Positions 52,755 through 63,054 of a DNA stretch of 64,000 nucleotides are shown piece after piece. The number at the start of each line of letters is the position of its first letter. The first letter of the stretch is position 1. The notes below the pieces were generated by a model, which saw nothing but the letters and a program-made list of their open reading frames with translations, did not search any database and had not been told where the DNA came from. Source of the DNA: Yponomeuta sedellus (Eukaryota > Arthropoda > Insecta > Lepidoptera > Yponomeutidae); assembly GCA_934045075.1 (NCBI GenBank), contig OW203745.1, positions 14,938,768-15,002,767 on the forward strand, read 5' to 3'. Both the position numbers and the translations under genes were made by a program.

Positions 52755-53100
52755 TATGTCAATTTGTTAATTAAGGACTATGAAAACGCTCAGTTTGGAG
52801 CTATTTTGTCATTTTTGGCCAAAAATGGGGTGGGCTTTGTAAATAAATAAAGTAAAATAAAGAAATATCTAGATTTTGAAATGGACACTAAAGCCGAGTT
52901 TTCACGGTCTTAGTACGCTCGGACCGAGTGCGCCATCCGAGTAAACTAATGCATCTGATTGGATGGTTTTTCGTGACTACACCAAAATAGCCAATCAGAA
53001 GCATTAGTTTACTCGGATGGCGCACTCGGACCGAGCGCACTAAGACCGTGAAAACCTGGCTTTAGTTTGGCCTGTGACGTTCATTAAGCCAATTTGTTAC
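52755..53100 (+). mobile_element. LINE 3' end, E type, split by a MITE
   Basis: 'tctagattttgaaatggaca' before and 'tagtttggcctgtgacgttc' after the MITE at 52891. The uninterrupted sequence at 34430 and 44925 shows the empty site. Confidence 0.7.
52891..53062. mobile_element. MITE, TA target, ~78-bp TIRs
   Basis: Both arms read AAGCCNNGTTTTCACGGTCT and continue 'cgctcgg', 'ccgagtgcgccatccgagta' and 'aactaatgc' with few differences; 172 bp. TA at 52889-52890 and 53063-53064. The intragenomic empty site (E family, 'ggacacctagttt') has a single TA. Tc1/mariner-type by its target. Confidence 0.9.
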
Positions 53101-53358
53101 CATATTCTGTGCTTTGACTTTCATTGAAACCTTTTTATTTCATTTTTCGAGCCTTTTCGTTTCATTATTCCTAGCTAAGGCCAAATCGATCTGCGAACGT
53201 TCTACCTGGTAGATATTCAAAAATGATGTATTCCACCCCACGAAGTTTACAACCTTCCCTTTTCAATCGCGTCTCGACTTAATGCCGAGGAGAAGTACAA
53301 GTAAAGAAAAGAGGTACAGTCGACCACATAATATTAATGTTACTCTTAGATTGGCTTT

Positions 53359-53518
53359 TTACGGCCTTACTAATAAATAAGTTATACACTCTGAATAACT
53401 ATTTGACGTATATCAATTTAAACTGGTTTAGTCACATTTAGCGTACAAATAACCAGTTTGTCAGACCTCGCATAACGGCTGCATACTCAGCTCATAACCT
53501 TTATTAGTAAGGCCGTAA
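53359..53518. mobile_element. TIR element, ~19-bp ends
   Basis: TTACGGCCTTACTAATAAA and its inverse at the right. 160 bp, no frame. Confidence 0.75.
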
Positions 53519-53570
53519 GAATTCAAAACTTTGTCTCAACATAAAACATTACATACAGCGCATTGAGCAT

Positions 53571-53990
53571 GTAACCTTTCACGTATACATATGTGTGCGA
53601 AGGCGGAATGTTTACTTAGCTCTGACGAATAAATATGAAGCGTAATTATGTATCACACAGGGTACGGCATTTCAATGGATATCTCAAACCGGAGGGTGGC
53701 CAGCAGCGCCCCCCAATTCTACCAAACTGCGATCCCCAACCCGCATGCCCAGTGTGGGGATTATGGGCATTACCCCTCAATGATGGCACAACCTTGCGCT
53801 ATGGCGCTCATTAGGGGAGGGCTATGTCCAGCAGTGGACTAATATAGCCTGAAGAAGAATGGATATCTGGATACGTGACATTGATTTTGACTAGCCATAT
53901 AATCGTTCGACAAAGTCCAGTAGATATTTCGCTTTTGCACACAGATGTAGGTATACGTGAAAAGTTACATTGTCAAGGCGCCGTTTGTTC
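53571..53990. repeat. Dispersed repeat H, split by RTE-b
   Basis: Parts before 53685 and after 53858 match 46320-46530. Confidence 0.6.
53685..53858 (+). mobile_element. RTE-b 3' end with 10-bp TSD
   Basis: ATGGATATCT at 53675-53684 and 53859-53868. Insert from 'caaaccggagggtggccagc' to 'gcctgaagaaga'. Fixes the 3' end of this family. Confidence 0.88.
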
Positions 53991-54042
53991 AATGTTAGCC
54001 GCGCCCTTCAGGTCGAGTTTTTTTTAAATAATTAAATATTAT

Positions 54043-54172
54043 ACTATTTTTATTTTTAATGCACTAACCCTTTTAATTAGCTCAGTTGGAAAGAGCGCTG
54101 GCGCGGATAGCCAGAGGTCGCGGGTTCAAATCCCGGCATGGGTGGAATTTTTAGCCTCTAAATAGGTTTTTA
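54043..54172. mobile_element. T1, twin-primed form with 14-bp TSD
   Basis: TAATTAAATATTAT at 54029-54042 and 54173-54186. Left 30 bp reversed tail ('ttaatgcactaaccc'), then forward from 'attagctcagttggaaagag' to 'aggttttta'. Confidence 0.92.
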
Positions 54173-54189
54173 TAATTAAATATTATTTA

Positions 54190-55010
54190 TTATAAAATTT
54201 CACAATTTATAAAAGGATAAAGACCACGTAGGTACAAGGTAAATCCTGTACTACGAAAAGTCCTGCTCTTTCGATTACCATTGTGGAAAAAAAACAATTT
54301 CTTAAAATAGTAGTATACAGATCGATATTACTTTTCAACAAAAGTAAGTGGGAAAAATGCAAGAACGTTGGAAAAATTGCAGCGAAAACTATCTCCATAA
54401 GCTTTTTGTTGGAATAACAAAAAGTCAGAGACCCATTTCTTCAGTACATGTCGAAACGCCAACCTTGACTACTGGAGAGATATTCAAAGAACAACTAACT
54501 CTTCTTAGTTACCTTAGGAGCGAGTTTGCAACAAAATTGTAAAGGTTAATCAGCTGTCAACAGTACCTTGGCGGCCCTTTTGACGCGACTGAGGGGGACC
54601 TGTGCTGACGACGCGAAACGATTTTTTTGTTGAGAATTCAGTTGTTACGTACAATATGCTGACGCACTTCCGTTGCGTATTTGATCGGAAACCCACTTCT
54701 AAACAACACTTAGCTCAAAACGCTTTTCCTTCATAATGCGCGCAGCCAAAGTGTGGAACACCATGCCGGCGTTTTTGTGAACGCTTATAACCTGAACCTC
54801 TTTAAGATGCGTGTGGTGTGAACAGGTTTTTTCTGGGCAAACTTTATTCATACTAGACCTCATCTTCACACTCGGGCTAGATAGAGATCAAGAATAAGCC
54901 CATTTCTTATAAAAAGAAAACACTTGAAACGTTACATACTTTGGTCTGTGAATCTACGATGAGATGAGATGATTTAAACGGCACCCAGCACCTTGATTAT
55001 GTAAATTTAT
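54190..55010. other. No recognisable feature
   Basis: No supported frame or repeat I can name. Confidence 0.5.
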
Positions 55011-55014
55011 AGAA

Positions 55015-55165
55015 TAGAATAATCTTTATTTGACACATAACATTACAATATGACAAACTTCACTTAAAACTAATCACGTATACTTATGTACCAAAAAGGT
55101 CTCCGCTCAACTTTATGCCATGGTTGAGCCACGGCGCTGATTTTCAGCGGATGCCTAACACATAT
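55015..55165 (-). mobile_element. LINE 3' end (possible)
   Basis: 'gaataatctttatttgacac' and 'cggcgctgattttcagcgg' look like a reversed LINE tail; weak. Confidence 0.45.
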
Positions 55166-55186
55166 ACTATAACACATAAAATATAA

Positions 55187-55295
55187 GTGCGGTAAGTTGA
55201 AAATTACAGCCGAGGCGATATTACTAGCCCGATCCATCGGCGAGGGCTATAAGGAAGCAGAGGCTGTAATTTTCAAAGCGCACGTATGTCATACG
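55187..55295. mobile_element. Small MITE
   Basis: TTGAAAATTACAGCC and GGCTGTAATTTTCAA are perfect 15-bp inverted repeats about 65 bp apart, with 'gtgcg' and 'gcgcac' further out. Confidence 0.6.
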
Positions 55296-55299
55296 ACGT

Positions 55300-55905
55300 T
55301 TTATAACATATTTACGAGGAAATTAATAAAACTCTGACTTTGTTATCATCACTACTACGACATTTTCAAATAAAAACAATACATCGAAAAGAAAAAGCGC
55401 ACGGATTTATTTTTACTTGTCCACAAATAAGCGATGCGCGCGCATCAACTTTTTTTGTAGGCAAAGGTACAAAAACAGCCAGTGTTACTAATAAAGTAAA
55501 TTAATATTTTTGTGTTTTTGTTACAGATAAATGGTTGTAATTTATTGTCGAAATTAATTAAATTAAAGAATTAAATGTTTATTTTTTATATTTTATTTCC
55601 TAAAGTTAATTTTATTCGTAAAATATTGACCACTTTCTTGACATAAAACCTCTTTGCTAAGATTTTTAAAAGTATCGTTCATTTTTAGACGGAGTATCTT
55701 AAAACTTTATTAAAAAAAACACGTGCCTTTTACATTACATTATCGCACAAGTACGTAATGAGATAAATTACGATATCGAAATTGGTGTAATTACAACCAC
55801 TTTACGAGCAAATATGTTATAAAACATTATTTCGAGTTTCGGACAGTATAAACATTAAACAACATTCGAGGTGAACGCAGGGTATGTAACAATTTATATG
55901 CATAT
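55300..55905. other. No recognisable feature
   Basis: Very AT-rich. No gene. Confidence 0.55.
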
Positions 55906-55909
55906 ACAG

Positions 55910-56085
55910 GCATAGGCCGACTAAGTTGTCAGAGTGGTACTGGGGCTGGGCAAGTGCTGGGCAAGCCTACGTCATCTAAAAAAGACCATGTCCCAGGCAC
56001 TACAGCATCCGAGCGGTCCCGTTACCTATCTAGTGTGGGTGAAGATGCCACTGTATAAACCACCTCATTACGTAAAGCAAAGGCC
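55910..56085 (+). mobile_element. ATT retroposon, diverged
   Basis: 'ataggccgactaagttgtca', 'catgtcccaggcactacagc' and 'aaagcaaaggccaatg'; 'gggctgggcaagtgctgggc' shows a small internal duplication. Confidence 0.7.
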
Positions 56086-56087
56086 AA

Positions 56088-56560
56088 TGTTTAGCATAGG
56101 CTTTGAAACCGCCTATCCGCAGTGACCCGCGTGGTTTTTAGGCCCATACTCTCCCTCGGTGAGAAGGCGTGTGCCCTGCAGTGGGACGTATCGTTATCAA
56201 CTCTTGTATGTCCCCACTGCTGGGGCACGGGTCTCTTCCTGCATCGGAGGAAGGTCAGGCCATACTCCACCACGAGGGCCATGTCCGGGTTTTAAGGATT
56301 TTAAGACAGTGGCGGACCTCACTGTCAGAAGTTATCAAGCCGCCCATAAGGCCTCCGACATGGCTTAACGATTGCCATTACATGACAGCCGGCACCAATG
56401 GCTTGCGAAGCACGGAGTGCTCGGAAAAATGCCACTAGCGGTAATCACGGGATGGTCCCATCTCGTAGCTGACCGCGCCTGTTGTTGCTTAACTCAAGTG
56501 ATTGATTCCAATCACTCGGTTCGCCTAGGCCACGAGCCCAGTGGGACATATAGAAGCTGC
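56088..56560 (+). mobile_element. V-SINE 3' end carrying a nested 5S-SINE
   Basis: V-SINE text runs to 'gccctgcagtgggacgtat' (56191) and resumes 'agtgggacatatagaagctg' at 56540. The 5S-SINE sits between. Confidence 0.8.
56192..56539 (-). mobile_element. 5S-SINE, subfamily A, near full length with 12-bp TSD
   Basis: AGTGGGACGTAT (56180-56191) and AGTGGGACATAT (56540-56551) flank it, one mismatch. Reversed head at the right: 'ggttcgcctaggccacgagc', and 'acaacaggcgcggtcagc' on the minus strand. 348 bp. Confidence 0.9.
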
Positions 56561-56745
56561 TATTTAGTGTACGTTACCTGTTCTAGGACAAAAGTGCAAT
56601 GTGAGACAGACCACCTGTACAAAGGAAGCCTATAACCGCCGTATGCCGAAGCCTTACACAGCCAAGGGGAGCTTTATAGCACGTACTACGAGCGGGATAG
56701 CGCTTGATCGATTCCAGCGACGCGGTACTTAAAACCTATGTAAAT

Positions 56746-57383
56746 TTAAAAACCTATTTAGAGGCTAAAAATTTCACCCATGCCAGGATTCGAACCCGCA
56801 ACCTCTGGCTATCCGTACCAGCGCTCTACCAATTGAGCCAATGGGCGACTCACGGCATCAGTGAAATTTCGAACCTCTTTACAATATTCTCTGTATTACG
56901 TACAGGCAGCGACATCTGACTTAAGCAAATTGCATTACTTACAGCCACTACCTACTTTGCAGTTAGGTTTAACATCGGAACGATATCACTGTACCCACAC
57001 TATTTTTATTTTTAATGCACTAACCCGTGCTAAGGAACAAATTTAAAAACCTATTTAGAGGATAAAAAATAAAATAAAAATAAAAATAGTGTAATCATGT
57101 GGGTACAGTGATATCGTTCCGATGTTAAACCTAACTGCAAAGTAGGTAGTCGGGGCTGTAAGTAATGCAATTTGCTTAAGTCAGATGTCGCTGCCTGTAC
57201 GTCATACAGAGAATATTGTAAAGAGGTTCGAAATTTCACTGATGCCGTGAGTCGCCCATTGGCTCAATTGGTAGAGCGCTGGTACGGATAGCCAGAGGTT
57301 GCGGGTTCGAATCCCGGCATGGGTGAAATTTTTAGCCTCTAAATAGGTTTTTTAAATTTGTTCCTTAGCATAAAAATAGTGTT
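56746..57383. mobile_element. T1 inverted multimer with 12-bp TSD
   Basis: ACCTATGTAAAT at 56734-56745 and 57384-57395. Left: minus monomer plus part of the next tail, to 57060. Right: plus monomer with tRNA-like region at about 57254-57325 (A box 'tggctcaattggtagagc', B box 'ggttcgaatcc'). Arms of ~255 bp differ at only a few positions. Confidence 0.93.
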
Positions 57384-57429
57384 ACCTATGTAAATGTCAT
57401 AGGTCCAGTTTCTTTGTTTTCTTAACTTC

Positions 57430-57800
57430 AGACCTAGAGCGGTGGTAGCGGAGTGGTAGATAAGATTATATAGTGTAGAAATCGAGCCAAATTTCTAGCA
57501 CTGCTTAATAACTCTAAGGATTCTTAGATAAGATTATATAGTGTAGAAATCGAGCCCGATTTCTAGCACTTAGCGCTTACACGAAGCCAGTTAACAAGCC
57601 TCAGAGTAACCGAGGGTTGGACATTACCCTTTTGAGAACCCCGCCGGGGAAGAATGGGGGACATTTTTGGGACCCTCTATCTTTATTACTCTCACCTCGC
57701 CTCCGACATACCTGGATGTCAATTTGGGCTGACGTTGATTGAATTTGCGCCTCTGGTTACCCCTTCGAGGTGTTGATGGTGACGGGGTCTAATAACGAAG
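57430..57800. other. Unresolved GC-richer segment with a direct repeat
   Basis: 'agataagattatatagtgta' plus 'gaaatcgagcc' and 'atttctagcact' occurs at 57460-57502 and 57528-57570. An A-box-like 'ggtagcggagtggtag' precedes the first at about 57443. No B box found. Unknown element. Confidence 0.45.
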
Positions 57801-57919
57801 TTGAGTTTGGTAGAAATATGCATGATTGATCACAATTTTGATGGTTATTATCGACTTTTTACTAGGAAGACTGCACTTTTTCTGTGGATTTGTAGACTGG
57901 CAGCAACTGATATATTTGT

Positions 57920-58046
57920 TTTAAGATGATTTGAGAATAGATGATCAGAGTAGAGTTTTTCGTCCGCTGCTGCCCGAAGGCAGCGTCTTACATTTTATAC
58001 TGTACATTGACATTCACAGAATGTAATGTGTTTACGTTGGAATAGA
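57920..58046 (+). mobile_element. LINE 3' end, D type
   Basis: 'gatttgagaatagatgatca', 'gcccgaaggcagcgtcttac' and 'cattcacagaatgtaatgtg'. Confidence 0.68.
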
Positions 58047-58121
58047 AAATTTTAATTCAGGTACATGATAGTCGGGAGCCAACACCCATCATTTTATAGA
58101 GTTTTTCGTAGCCAACACAAA

Positions 58122-58455
58122 AAATTTGATTATATTCTTTTTAATGCACTAACCCGTGCTAAGGACAACTTTAAAAACCTATTCAGCCAGATGTTGCTGC
58201 CTGTATGTAATACAGAGAGTATTGTAATTCTATTCTATAGAATTCTATTCTATAGAATAGAATTACAGAGAGTATTGTAAAGAGGTTCGAAATTTCACTG
58301 ATGCTGGTAAGCCGCCCTCTGGCTCAGTTTGCCTGGCACGGTTAGCCAGAGGTCGCGGGTTCGAGTCCCGGCATGGGTGGAATTTTAAGCCTCTAGATAG
58401 GTTTTTAAAATTGCCCTTAGCACGGGTTAGTGCATTAAAAATAATATAAAAATCG
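58122..58455. mobile_element. T1, inverted form with an internal 36-bp filler
   Basis: 58122-58180 reversed tail; 58183-58455 forward copy. Inside it TACAGAGAGTATTGTAA is duplicated (58211-58227, 58264-58280) around 36 bp rich in 'ctatag' palindromes. Part of the A-box side is deleted ('ctcagtttgcctggcacg'). Confidence 0.82.
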
Positions 58456-58524
58456 GTTTTTCTTGTGCAATATCACATTCCACGTTTTTAGAGGATGTAA
58501 AGAAAATTAGATAGAATCATAGTT

Positions 58525-58640
58525 ATATATTAAACGGGTCTGGTCGCGATTTTTTATTCGGTAAATCGTAATTACCTTGGTTACCGATGTTTCGGCAGCG
58601 TTGCAGTTGCCGTGGTAACGCGTCGACTGAAGTGGCGAAT
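58525..58640 (+). mobile_element. GTTTCGGC-family copy
   Basis: 'taaacgggtctggtcgcgat', 'gatgtttcggcagcgttgca' and 'gttgccgtggtaacgcgtcg'. Confidence 0.6.
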
Positions 58641-59490
58641 AGAGTCTATTACTGTGGATAACTTTAAGTTTTTTGCAGCGGGCCGACATACAACACTCAC
58701 TATGTCCGCGGACAGGTCCGGTGATAGGGCGCGTGATTCTTATTTACTTAGCACTGGATTCCTTGAAACCATCCTCTCTGTTGAAATTCTTGTGATTAGA
58801 TAGGATTAGATAGGATAGGTGATCTTTAGGTTAATGTTTTAGACTTCCTGGCTGAAAAGTCTTAAGGCACTGAGATAAAAGTATTATTATTCATAATAAA
58901 TGCGCGCAGAGAAAACATCGTTTATATATTAAATATCATTAGAACAAGATCCAACATTCAGTATAGACGTTCAACATTCAGTGTCTGAGTTATTCTGAAT
59001 ATATAATGCCGACCAAAAATCTTGCGCCACAGCCTAAAATGTCGCAGAAAGTAATATCCTCTTCGCCAAAATGACACCCATTCATTCAGCCAGACATCAT
59101 AAGAACATAAAACTCATCGTCCCAGAATTCTATTAAACTGGGCACATGACACATGTTGGGCCTTTATGATATATCGTGGCGGGGGCCTTGCAGGAACAAC
59201 TTACAACGTGTGAAAGTATTTCTGCAATAGTATTTCTTTAACACACAGTTATTTAACACACCCATCTTTAATTGTATTTTTGTTACAAATGAGAAAAACT
59301 GTTGTATGTATAGATAGATGTATATATAGCTATAGAATAAGTATGTATATATAGCATTCTGTATATATATAGCATTCTGGGCACCCTTAAGTGGGATACC
59401 GTCCTGGGCCATGTTTTTTTCCAGTACTTAATTGGAAATTATTGTTAGTTTATATTTAATCTTTTAAATCTTATCCTTTTATTTATTATT
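58641..59490. other. No recognisable feature
   Basis: AT-rich, with 'gtatatatag' repeats around 59315-59380. No gene. Confidence 0.5.
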
Positions 59491-59491
59491 T

Positions 59492-59692
59492 AACCTTCCT
59501 ACGATGCAGGAAGAGACCCGTGTCCCAGCAGTGGGGACATACAAGGGTTGATAACGAATCTTTTACATTAATAATTAAGCAAATTAATTATTCTTAGGGC
59601 GGCTTGAAAACTTTTGACAGAAAGACCAGCCACTAGTCTTGCAAGCCTCCACCAATCCGGATTTGGCTCCCGTGGTGTTTAAAGAATGAACA
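59492..59692 (+). mobile_element. 5S-SINE fragments, A then B
   Basis: 59492-59561 A end ('ccttcctacgatgcaggaag', 'gggttgataacga'). 59596-59692 B middle ('ggcggcttgaaaacttttga', 'caccaatccggatttggctc'). Confidence 0.8.
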
Positions 59693-59814
59693 TTAAATTA
59701 ACATTAATTATAAATTTCAATTAGCGTTAGAGGCCTAGACAAAAAATCGAATTTTGTCAAAGAAAAACCATGAACAAAAAAAAACAAAAGAAGGTAATTC
59801 TTTTTACCTTAATT

Positions 59815-60022
59815 CATCATCATCCATTTGACGCCCACTGCAGGACTTAGGCCTCCCTCAAGGTTTTCCAAGCTTCACGGTCTTGTGCCGCCCGCATCCA
59901 GCGACTCCACTCCACCGTAACCAGGTCGTCAGACCATCTGGGGGGACCTGGCCACGTTGCGTGGTCCAGTCCGTGGTCGCCAGGTCAGAACTTTTTCGCC
60001 CCAACGTCCATCAGTTCTCCGA
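59815..60022 (-). mobile_element. LINE end with ORF remnant, RTE-b-like
   Basis: 'catcatcatccatttgacgc' tail, then reversed codons of the RW..DDLV.VE.. C-terminus ('accaggtcgtcagaccatct'). Confidence 0.65.
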
Positions 60023-60194
60023 ACTGATAAAAGAGTTGGTAAAAGTAGCTACGATAAATAGCCTAAGCGAAGGGTTTACAATAGACCCCCAGTATGGGGG
60101 TAATTTACTGCTCCCCAAGGTCTAGAAGGGCACAGCAGAACCTTTGTAGGGTTTGAGGTAAAACGATTTACTTCGATTTTTCTTTTCTACTACG

Positions 60195-60305
60195 TTCCAC
60201 TAGCTAACCGTGAAGGAAAACATCGCGAGGAAAGCTGAGTGCCTGAGTGGGTGTCGGTTACCTCGCTATCTTTTCCTTCACAGTTAGCGTGTGGTATTCG
60301 TATTT
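60195..60305. mobile_element. V-SINE foldback
   Basis: 60203-60220 and 60271-60288 pair at 17 of 18 positions (GCTAACNGTGAAGGAAAA). Second example of a V-SINE folded on the same segment as at 39187. Confidence 0.7.
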
Positions 60306-60337
60306 GACCAAGGATGTTTCAACCACTTCTTGTATTT

Positions 60338-60490
60338 GACAACCTCTGTGGCGCAACGGTAGTGCATCTGCCTACCATGCGAGAGGTCCCGGGTTCGAAC
60401 CCCGGCTGGAGACAAAAAAAAACCCAGGTCTTGGATGTTTACATGTTTGTGTTGTCTTGTTTCTGGTTGCCACGACACATGTCATGTTAT
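60338..60490 (+). mobile_element. G-SINE, 3'-shortened
   Basis: Head with 'gtggcgcaacggtagtgc' and 'gggttcgaaccccgg' is the best-preserved tRNA-like head of the family. Confidence 0.87.
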
Positions 60491-60582
60491 TGCTACTACA
60501 ATTTTGCAAATTTTCACACATACATATTTATTCTTCATAAAATGGTTTGGACCAAAATCGAAAATTTAATGTTTGATTTTCA

Positions 60583-60770
60583 CTACCTTGTTGGTCGAGC
60601 GTTTGACACGCTTGGCTACTAAGACAGCGGCCGTGGGTTCGATTCCCACTGAAGGCCGCCGTACTTGATTTGTATAAATAGACTCAGTCTGCGTGTGTTT
60701 CCAGGCTTGTGACGTCCTTGCCTAGTTACCATAGCACAGAGTATCCTAGTTTGGGACCAGGACAAGACAT
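60583..60770 (+). mobile_element. F-SINE
   Basis: tRNA-like head 'tggtcgagcgtttgacacgc' .. 'gtgggttcgattcccac', then 'gtgtttccaggcttgtgacg' and 'catagcacagagtatcctag'. Confidence 0.75.
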
Positions 60771-61564
60771 CGTCTTGTGTGGAAATTATTTTTATGGTGG
60801 CTGCAAACTGTATCTACTATCCTCATAACTTTGCCTCCATTTCATACCAAACTCAGTTGATCCCAAGACGGACTTTAATACTCCGAGTATAGTCCTTCGC
60901 TGCGTACAGCACGAGGAAATTGCAAACTTAGCAATTCTAGAGCTCAGCACACACTTCAAAACTCAAATGCGGGGCATTACACGAATCAAACGAACTCACA
61001 GAGCAAAATACACATTACCACTCCAATTTTAAGAGCAGTTTTCATTTGGCTAATGCCCATGGAGGGCCAGTTTCACAAATAAAGCTCTACAGCAAGGCAG
61101 TTCTAAGGTTCAAATTGGCTGGAACGAGTCAGTGACATAGAAATGTTATCAGGATATTACGAGTCAACGTACTGGTGTCATATCCGCAGGCGGGACTACT
61201 TCCGGTTCCGAAGCGGCCATTTTTCCGGAAACAGATGAATGCTTAAGTTGCACGTTCAGATTTTGCGATACACGCCCCCCAGGGGTTGTGTATTGTTGTT
61301 CAACTTTGTTTATGTTTAACTTCTCACAAGTAAGGCTGGCTTGCAGGAACGCTCTCTTACAGTGCTACGAGTATCTATTTGTATATAGGTAGCAACTGAT
61401 GTATTATTATTATTATTATTGTAATTCAGGCAGGCAGTTATAGAACTGGTGAAGCCTGTATCCAGATGTACATTTGTGTTTAACTCCTTGCCTGTTTTGT
61501 TTCCTTTAGATATTTATACACTTTTTTTTTAAACAAATTAATGCTTGTGGCTGTCACTATTTCT
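60771..61564. other. No recognisable feature
   Basis: Short ATT run at 61402-61420. No gene. Confidence 0.5.
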
Positions 61565-61705
61565 TCAGTATTAGGTTTAAGATAATTTGATAAAAGATGT
61601 TCAGAGTGGAGTTTTTTCTTCTGCTGCCTTTTTCTCCACTACGCCATGGCCCGAAGGCATCGGCTTACATTTCACATTGATATTCAGCAAACAGAAACGG
61701 CAAAA
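61565..61705 (+). mobile_element. LINE 3' end, D type
   Basis: 'aagatgttcagagtggagtt', 'ctgcctttttctccactacg' and 'ttgatattcagcaaacagaa'. Confidence 0.7.
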
Positions 61706-61874
61706 ACGGCCGTTTTACCGAAAATCTATTATAGTCTTAAGATGTTCATACTAGGTTCCAGGCTATTTTTAAATATAGGTACACGTTCTACTGTCTACAA
61801 CATCTATCACATTTGATTTGATGTTTACTTTTTTTAGAAAAAAAAACGTCTTACTATAAAACAATTAATTTTTA

Positions 61875-62590
61875 ATTTTTAAAAACCTTTTTAAAGCTAA
61901 AAATTCCACCCAAGCCGGGACTCGAACCCGCGACCTCTGGCTAACCGTGCCAGCGCTCTCCCAACTGAGCTAATGGGCAACTACCGGCATCAGTGAAATT
62001 TCGAACCTCTTTACAATACTCTCTGTATTAGTTACAGGCAGCGACATCTGGCTGAATTAATTTGCATCACTTGCAGCCCCGAGCACCTACTTTGCAGTAA
62101 GGTTGTACAACGGAATGATATCGCTGCACCCACATGATTATATTCTTTTTATTGCAATAACCCATGCTAAGGACAATTTATTTTTATTTTATTGGTGACG
62201 CTGGTGAGCAGACAATAAAACAGTACAGTACGAAAAAAGAACAAATTTAAAAACCTATTTAGAGGCTAAAAATTTCACCCATGCCGGGATTCGAACCCGC
62301 AACCTCTGGCTATCCGTGCCAGCGCTTTACCAATTGAGCCAATGGGCGACTCACGGCATCAGTGAAATTTCGAACCTCTTTACACTATTCTCTGTATTAC
62401 GTACAGGCAGCGACATCTGACTTAAGCAAATTGCATTACTTACAGCCCCGACTACCTACTTTGCAGTTAGGTTTTAACATCGGAACGATATCACTGTACC
62501 CACATGACTACACTATTTTTATTTTTAATGCACTAACCCGTGCTAAGGAACAAATTTAAAAACCTATTTAGAGGCTAAAAATTTCAAGGC
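61875..62590 (-). mobile_element. Two T1 copies in tandem order, second running into a third
   Basis: 61875-62175 a full minus monomer of the older type. 62243-62545 another minus monomer, continuing at 62546-62587 into a further monomer's tail cut by a 5S-SINE. The two monomers are too different for one event. Confidence 0.85.
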
Positions 62591-62818
62591 GCTTCGCAAG
62601 GCACGGTTAGCCGCTGGTGCCGGCTGTCATGTAATGGCAGTCGTTAAGCCATGTCGGAGTCCTTATGGGCGGCATGATAACTTCTGACAGTAGGGCCCGC
62701 CACTGCCTTACAATCCTCCACCAACCCGGACTTGGCCCTCGTGGTGGAGTTTGACCTAACCTTCCTGAGATGCAGGAAGAGACCCGTGCCCTAGCAGTGG
62801 GGACATGCAAGGGTTGAT
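62587..62818 (+). mobile_element. 5S-SINE, subfamily A, 5'-truncated
   Basis: 'gcgcttcgcaaggcacggtt' to 'gggttgatgcg'. A small inverted end scrap ('cccttgtatgtccccaagg') follows at 62822-62842. Confidence 0.88.
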
Positions 62819-63054
62819 GCGTCCCTTGTATGTCCCCAAGGCGAGCTCCAAGCGTTTCTGTTATAAAGGACCTTGACAGACGGATCAGAAATCAAAGAAA
62901 ATAATTTCGGAGAAACATCTGAACATCTGATCGAAAAGAAGTGAAAAAAGCGGTTATTATGTTTAGCCACTTTGGCCACTTTAGGCAGCCTTAATTTATT
63001 GGTATCTAGCCATTTTTTTACTAAGGTTTAGCTAATTTCCCCTAGGGCAAGGTG

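Noticed and set aside
57254..57325. Genuine tRNA gene
   Set aside because: The 72-nt cloverleaf-like stretch with good A and B boxes is the head of T1. The anticodon-loop equivalent lacks the usual T33, the stems mismatch, and the same sequence occurs in many T1 copies with a SINE tail.
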